This document shows, piece after piece, positions 60,474-64,000 of a stretch of DNA of 64,000 bases. This DNA is from Bacillus_BE sp042263505 (lineage in GTDB: Bacteria; Bacillota; Bacilli; Bacillales; Cytobacillaceae). Made by a program: the position numbers and the translations under genes. The notes beneath the pieces are model-generated. The model had not been told where the DNA came from, ran no database searches, and saw only the letters and a program-made list of their open reading frames with translations. Every line of letters begins with the position of its first letter. Position 1 is the first letter of the stretch. The DNA lies in contig NZ_JBHKFI010000001.1 in assembly GCF_042263505.1 (NCBI RefSeq), positions 530,874-594,873 of the forward strand, written 5' to 3'.

Positions 60474-60542
60474 ACTGTCCCAATTTTATACACTGTCCCG
60501 TCTCAAACAGACTGAGGTGTATAAAATTGGGACAGTTTTTTT
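60474..60542 (+). terminator. 20-bp perfect inverted repeat after the activator gene
   Basis: ACTGTCCCAATTTTATACAC (60474-60493) begins at the base after the stop codon and pairs perfectly with 60517-60536, followed by seven T. The 23-base loop carries GTCT-CAAAC-AGAC. It is surely able to terminate. It also lies 38-100 bases upstream of the -24 box, where an enhancer-type activator site would sit. Confidence 0.75.
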
Positions 60543-60573
60543 ATTGAGAGTAGAAAGGACGGGTATGTTAAAG

Positions 60574-60590
60574 TGGCATAAAAAATGCAA
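60574..60590 (+). promoter_or_regulatory. Sigma-54 (-24/-12) promoter
   Basis: TGGCATAAAAAATGCAA holds the invariant GG (60575-60576) and GC (60587-60588) exactly ten bases apart, as required by SigL/sigma-54. It lies about 50 bases before the E1 alpha start and directly follows an enhancer-binding protein gene. Confidence 0.85.
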
Positions 60591-60636
60591 GAACAATATA
60601 AGAAAGCCATTTTTTAAGCAAAAGGAGGAAATTCAA

Positions 60637-61647
60637 GTGTTGGTAACAGAAGAAAAGGTGAATATTCCTGTTGAGAAGCTGAAATGGATGTACGAAACAA
60701 TGGTAAAAAGTCGCTATTTTGAAGAAATGATGGTCGAAGCGTACAGCGAAGGAAAAAAGCCGATTTTTAATATTGGAGCAGGGCCAGTTCCAGGGGAAAT
60801 GCATCTAAGTAATGGAGAAGAACCAGCAGCAGTAGGCATATGCGCTCATTTGAAAAAAGAAGATACCGTATCTTCAACTCATCGTCCTCATCACCATGCG
60901 ATTGCAAAGGGTGTTGACTTAAAGAAAATGACAGCAGAAATATTTGGGAAGGTAACTGGTTTAGGAAAGGGAAAAGGCGGACATATGCATTTGTTTGATC
61001 CAAATGTTAATTTTTCTTGCGGTGGGATTGTCGGAGCTGGGCTCCCGCATGCAGTTGGCTCAGCACTAGCTGCAAAGAAGAAAGGAGAAGACTTTGTTGC
61101 GGTTGCCTTTATTGGGGAAGGTGCTGCTAATGCAGGAAGCTTTCATGAGTCCATGAATCTAGCTGCTTTATGGAAATTACCACTTCTTTTAGTGATTGAA
61201 GATAATGCATATGGAATTTCTGTTCCAAAGTCAACATCTACATCAGTTGATAGCAATGAAACACGTGCAATCGCTTATGGCATAAAAGGTTATCGGGTTC
61301 ATGATAATGATCCAATTGAAATGTATCTTGTGTCCGAAGAAGCGATTGCTCATGCGAGAAGTGGTCAAGGTCCATCGATAATTGAAATTGAAACCTATCG
61401 TTTCTTAGGGCATTTTCAGGGTGATCCTGAAACTTATCGTAGCAAAGAGGAAGTTCCAAGTCTTCTTAAAAAGGATCCAATTATGAAATTAAAAGAGCTG
61501 TTAATAAAGGAAAAATATATGTCAATTGGAGAAATGGAGGAAATGGAAAATAAGGTAAAAAAAGAAGTTGATGAAGCTTATGCTTTTGCAAGAGGAAGCG
61601 AATATCCACAACCAGAGTCAGCGCTGGAAGATGTTTTCAACAATTAA
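60637..61647 (+). CDS. 2-oxoacid/acetoin dehydrogenase E1 alpha
   Basis: A 336-residue ThDP-dependent E1 alpha subunit, AcoA-like in length. ThDP/Mg site: FIGEGAANAGSFHESMNLAA, with Glu replacing the usual Asp of GDG, followed by EDNAYGISVP. The N-terminal channel region FNIGAGPVPGEMHLSNGEE differs from both PdhA and classical AcoA. The start is GTG at 60637, eight bases after GGAGG. It is first in a sigma-54-controlled E1alpha-E1beta-E2 operon. The substrate (acetoin or another 2-oxo compound) cannot be fixed from sequence. Confidence 0.88.
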   Translation: MLVTEEKVNIPVEKLKWMYETMVKSRYFEEMMVEAYSEGKKPIFNIGAGPVPGEMHLSNGEEPAAVGICAHLKKEDTVSSTHRPHHHAIAKGVDLKKMTAEIFGKVTGLGKGKGGHMHLFDPNVNFSCGGIVGAGLPHAVGSALAAKKKGEDFVAVAFIGEGAANAGSFHESMNLAALWKLPLLLVIEDNAYGISVPKSTSTSVDSNETRAIAYGIKGYRVHDNDPIEMYLVSEEAIAHARSGQGPSIIEIETYRFLGHFQGDPETYRSKEEVPSLLKKDPIMKLKELLIKEKYMSIGEMEEMENKVKKEVDEAYAFARGSEYPQPESALEDVFNN

Positions 61648-61673
61648 TGAGTGGAAAAGGAAGGCGATTTTTG

Positions 61674-62699
61674 ATGGAAACTATTCAAAAGCGAATGTTA
61701 ACTGGGAATAAAGCAATAGCTGAAGCAATCGCACTTGAAATGGACAGAGATCCAAATGTCTTTGTTCTTGGGGAGGATGTTGGAAAGTACGGAGGAATTT
61801 TTGGGGCAACTCAAGGATTATATGAAAAATATGGTGCTGATCGAATCATGGATACCCCTATTTCAGAAACTGGATTTATCGGTGCTGCCATTGGTGCTGC
61901 TTCTCAAGGAATGCGCCCAATCGCAGAGCTTATGTTTGTGGACTTTTTTGGAGTATGCATGGATCAAATTTATAATCAAATGGCGAAAATACAATACATG
62001 TCTGGTGGAAGTGTTAAACTTCCAATGGTGTTGATGACAGCTGTTGGTGGAGGTTATAGTGATGCTTCACAGCATTCACAAACTCTGTATGCAACCTTTG
62101 CCCATATTCCGGGACTGAAAGTTGTTGCACCATCTACACCATATGATTTAAAAGGTATGATGATTTCAGCAATAAAAGATGATAATCCTGTGTTGTTCAT
62201 GTTTCATAAGTCCTTACAAGGTCTAGGTTGGATGGACCAACTGGATGCAGCGATATCTCATGTTCCTGAAGAAGCATATACGATTCCTTTAAATAAGGCA
62301 AAGGTTGTTCGGGAAGGAACTGATGTCACTATCGTTGGATTACAAATGACCATGCATTATGCATTGCAAGCAGCAAATAATTTGGAAAAGGATGGGGTAA
62401 GTGCTGAAGTCATTGATTTACGTTCGCTTTCTCCAATTGATAAGGATACGATTTTAGCATCTGTCAGAAAAACACATCGCTTAATTGTTGTTGATGAAGA
62501 TTACTTATCTTATGGTGTGACAGCTGAAATTTCTGCCATCATTGCGGAAGAGGCATTATATGATTTAGACGCTCCTGTTAAACGAATTGCTATACCAAAT
62601 GTCCCAATTCCATATAGCCGACCATTAGAAAAATTTGTTCTCCCAAATCCTGAAGAAATCTATCTTTCCGCTTTAAAACTTATGAATGAAGGACAGTGA
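61674..62699 (+). CDS. 2-oxoacid/acetoin dehydrogenase E1 beta
   Basis: A 341-residue transketolase-like E1 beta subunit: VFVLGEDVGKYGGIFGATQG, DTPISETGFIGAAIGAASQG, PSTPYDLKGMMISAIKDDNP and VIDLRSLSPIDKDTI. Length agrees with AcoB (about 342). An ATG at 61647 overlaps the E1 alpha stop (TAATG), but AAAGGAAGG lies nine bases before the ATG at 61674, which I prefer. It partners with the preceding alpha subunit. It is clearly distinct from pdhB in the same window, so this is a second, inducible complex. Confidence 0.88.
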   Translation: METIQKRMLTGNKAIAEAIALEMDRDPNVFVLGEDVGKYGGIFGATQGLYEKYGADRIMDTPISETGFIGAAIGAASQGMRPIAELMFVDFFGVCMDQIYNQMAKIQYMSGGSVKLPMVLMTAVGGGYSDASQHSQTLYATFAHIPGLKVVAPSTPYDLKGMMISAIKDDNPVLFMFHKSLQGLGWMDQLDAAISHVPEEAYTIPLNKAKVVREGTDVTIVGLQMTMHYALQAANNLEKDGVSAEVIDLRSLSPIDKDTILASVRKTHRLIVVDEDYLSYGVTAEISAIIAEEALYDLDAPVKRIAIPNVPIPYSRPLEKFVLPNPEEIYLSALKLMNEGQ

Positions 62700-62714
62700 G
62701 GGGGGACAAGGATT

Positions 62715-63851
62715 ATGTATGAGGTAAAATTACCACAAACCTCTGATGACTCTATAGAAAGTATGATTGTATTCTGGCATAAATCTGTAGGAGATACCAT
62801 AAAAAAAGGGGAGATATTAGTCGAAGTTCAAACTGAAAAAGCGGTATCGGAAATTGCTGCTGAAGAAGATGGAATTTTGAAAGAAATTCTTATCCCTAGA
62901 GGAGAGGTGGCAAGGGGTGGTGAAACACTAGCCACTATCGAATCTGTTTCAGAAAAGAAAGAAGGAAATCAAGCATTAAATCCGTCATTTGGCCAAAGAA
63001 AGCCAAATATGAATGGGGTTCAGAATAAAAGTCAATTTGTCCGGGTGCTGCCGCGAATTAGACGTTTGGCTCGAGATTTAGGGGTCAACCTTTCTTCGGT
63101 TTCAGGTACCGGAATAAATGGGCAAATAACAGAAAATGATGTTCGGAATGCGGTTCATCAAAAACAGGACTCTGAAGCTTTCATTACTCCTTTTAATGAA
63201 ATAAGAAAGACAATCGCCAAAAGAATGAGCGATAGCTTAATGACCTCAGCACAATTAACTGAAACTGCATGGGCGGATGTTACGGAATTAGATCGAAAAA
63301 GAACGGCTTCAGAAAAGAATTTTAGCTGGAATGATATAGTGCTTTATGCTGTTATCAAGTCCTTAAAACAACATTCCAACGTCAATATACATGTAATTGG
63401 CGAAGAAATCAGACGGTATCCATCCATTCATTTAGGTGTGGCAGTCGATACAGAGGAGGGATTATTTGTTCCTGTCATTCATCATGCAGATCGATTAAGC
63501 TTGACACAGTTAAGGGAAATGGCTCATCAGCTCATTGAAAAAACAAAAAATCATCAGCTTTCAACCGAAGAACAATCAGGGTCTACCTTTACGGTTACCA
63601 ATCTAGGCAGCTTAGGGATTCAGTTTTTTACGCCAATCATTAATAAACCAGAGGGAGCTATTTTGGGTGTAGGGCAAATTGAAAGTGATATTATCATGAA
63701 AGACGAACAAGTATTTGAAAGAAAGCGACTTCCACTAAGCTTGACGTTTGACCATCGTGCCATCGACGGTGCCCCAGCTGCGAGATTTTTGCAAACGGTT
63801 TGCCAAACGCTTCAGCATCCGGAAATTATTTTCGAAGAAATGCCTGTTTAG
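62715..63851 (+). CDS. 2-oxoacid/acetoin dehydrogenase E2 acyltransferase
   Basis: A 378-residue E2. One lipoyl domain with lipoyl Lys in VQTEKAVSEIAAEE (about residue 43), a short linker, a peripheral subunit-binding domain (RVLPRIRRLARDLGVNLSSV, about 112-150) and the catalytic domain with His in LTFDHRAIDGAPAA. It is shorter than pdhC because the linker is reduced. GGGGGGACAAGGATT precedes the ATG. No E3 gene follows before the terminator, so PdhD or a distant E3 must reoxidise the lipoyl group. Confidence 0.88.
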   Translation: MYEVKLPQTSDDSIESMIVFWHKSVGDTIKKGEILVEVQTEKAVSEIAAEEDGILKEILIPRGEVARGGETLATIESVSEKKEGNQALNPSFGQRKPNMNGVQNKSQFVRVLPRIRRLARDLGVNLSSVSGTGINGQITENDVRNAVHQKQDSEAFITPFNEIRKTIAKRMSDSLMTSAQLTETAWADVTELDRKRTASEKNFSWNDIVLYAVIKSLKQHSNVNIHVIGEEIRRYPSIHLGVAVDTEEGLFVPVIHHADRLSLTQLREMAHQLIEKTKNHQLSTEEQSGSTFTVTNLGSLGIQFFTPIINKPEGAILGVGQIESDIIMKDEQVFERKRLPLSLTFDHRAIDGAPAARFLQTVCQTLQHPEIIFEEMPV

Positions 63852-63928
63852 GAAAAAAGAGAGACCGCCTGTGTTAAAGTGTACCCTTTGTAAAGGACAT
63901 TTAAAAAAAAGGCCTAGGCTATCTGTAA

Positions 63929-63966
63929 AAGATGATTCCTGTACTGTACAGGAGTCATCTTTTTTA
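63929..63966 (+). terminator. Terminator of the E1-E2 operon
   Basis: GATGATTCCTGTA and TACAGGAGTCATC pair with one G-U around a three-base loop, followed by six T. Sequence after it to the window end shows nothing further. Confidence 0.85.
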
Positions 63967-64000
63967 GGTTCCATTGGTATCTAGTATGGTTATAGTGTCG

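Noticed and set aside
1..64000. rRNA, tRNA, CRISPR arrays, prophage, complete insertion sequences, metabolite riboswitches
   Set aside because: None was recognised on either strand. Classical riboswitch cores (T-box, SAM, lysine, purine, FMN, c-di-AMP) were not seen before the relevant genes. This was reading by eye, so a covariance-model scan could still find one.

Overview
The window is an A+T-rich Bacillaceae chromosome segment from an endospore former (Spo0E-like phosphatase, KinD, SleB/CwlJ-type hydrolase). Gene order follows the Bacillus subtilis kinD-mhqR-clpE-ykvI ... ykvS-ykvT ... ptsHI ... patA-cheV-ykyB-ykuE-ykuI-ykuJ-darB-ccpC-dapH-dapL-ykuV ... ktrC-rnjA-rpoY-def-ykyA-pdhABCD ... 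SR1-speA ... yktAB-ykzI-yktC-ylaF-typA-ylaH-ylaI-ylaL region. Protein divergence, missing genes (for example motAB and most of ylaA-E) and extra genes show that it is another genus or a distant species. I cannot name the species. I saw no rRNA, tRNA, prophage, CRISPR array or full insertion sequence.

Layout: 1-8.3 kb holds sporulation signalling (Spo0E-like, KinD), a Fsr-like exporter, MhqR, an M3 oligopeptidase and CtsR-controlled clpE. 8.3-12.8 kb has YkvI, a CPBP protease, small proteins, YkvT and a PilZ protein. 13-21.3 kb has ptsHI, an atypical SDR, ykwC, patA, corA and cheV. 21.4-31.4 kb is rich in cyclic-dinucleotide genes (a PAS-GGDEF-EAL protein, YkuI, and DarB for c-di-AMP) plus YkuE, a C39-like lipoprotein and a frameshifted secreted protein gene. 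31.5-40.1 kb has ccpC, the dapH-dapL lysine branch, ykuV, ktrC, the opposite-strand rpoY-rnjA pair, a hidden basic microprotein, def and ykyA. 40.7-45.6 kb is the pdhABCD operon. 45.7-50.9 kb has small conserved genes, the dual-function RNA SR1 with its peptide SR1P, speA and a nitronate monooxygenase. 51.3-58.6 kb is yktA to ylaL, including typA. 58.9-63.9 kb is a sigma-54 module: an enhancer-binding activator, a canonical -24/-12 promoter and a second E1alpha-E1beta-E2 dehydrogenase operon.

The most unusual content is a four-copy interspersed element (265-322 bp; 12049, 28581, 38234, 50937). Every copy lies in the same orientation, is preceded by TTTAT and ends in TTTAT. It has no protein-coding capacity but carries strongly conserved nested hairpins and a possible pseudoknot. 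I read it as a non-autonomous, IS200/IS605-like peel-and-paste element whose right end may be a TnpB-type omega RNA scaffold. Three copies sit at gene 3' ends and touch the stop codon. The pre-insertion gene ends can be rebuilt by removing the element plus one TTTAT. One copy has a perfected central palindrome and another has lost its right hairpin apex.

Functionally, the window links carbon flux (PTS, PDH, SR1/SR1P, CcpC, the sigma-54 dehydrogenase), lysine/peptidoglycan precursor supply (PatA, DapH, DapL), c-di-GMP and c-di-AMP signalling, proteostasis (ClpE, Def, PepF-like) and RNA turnover (RNase J1, RNAP epsilon). Starts were revised from a long first start codon wherever a ribosome binding site or promoter position required it. 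Functional names rest on remembered family signatures, not on database searches.
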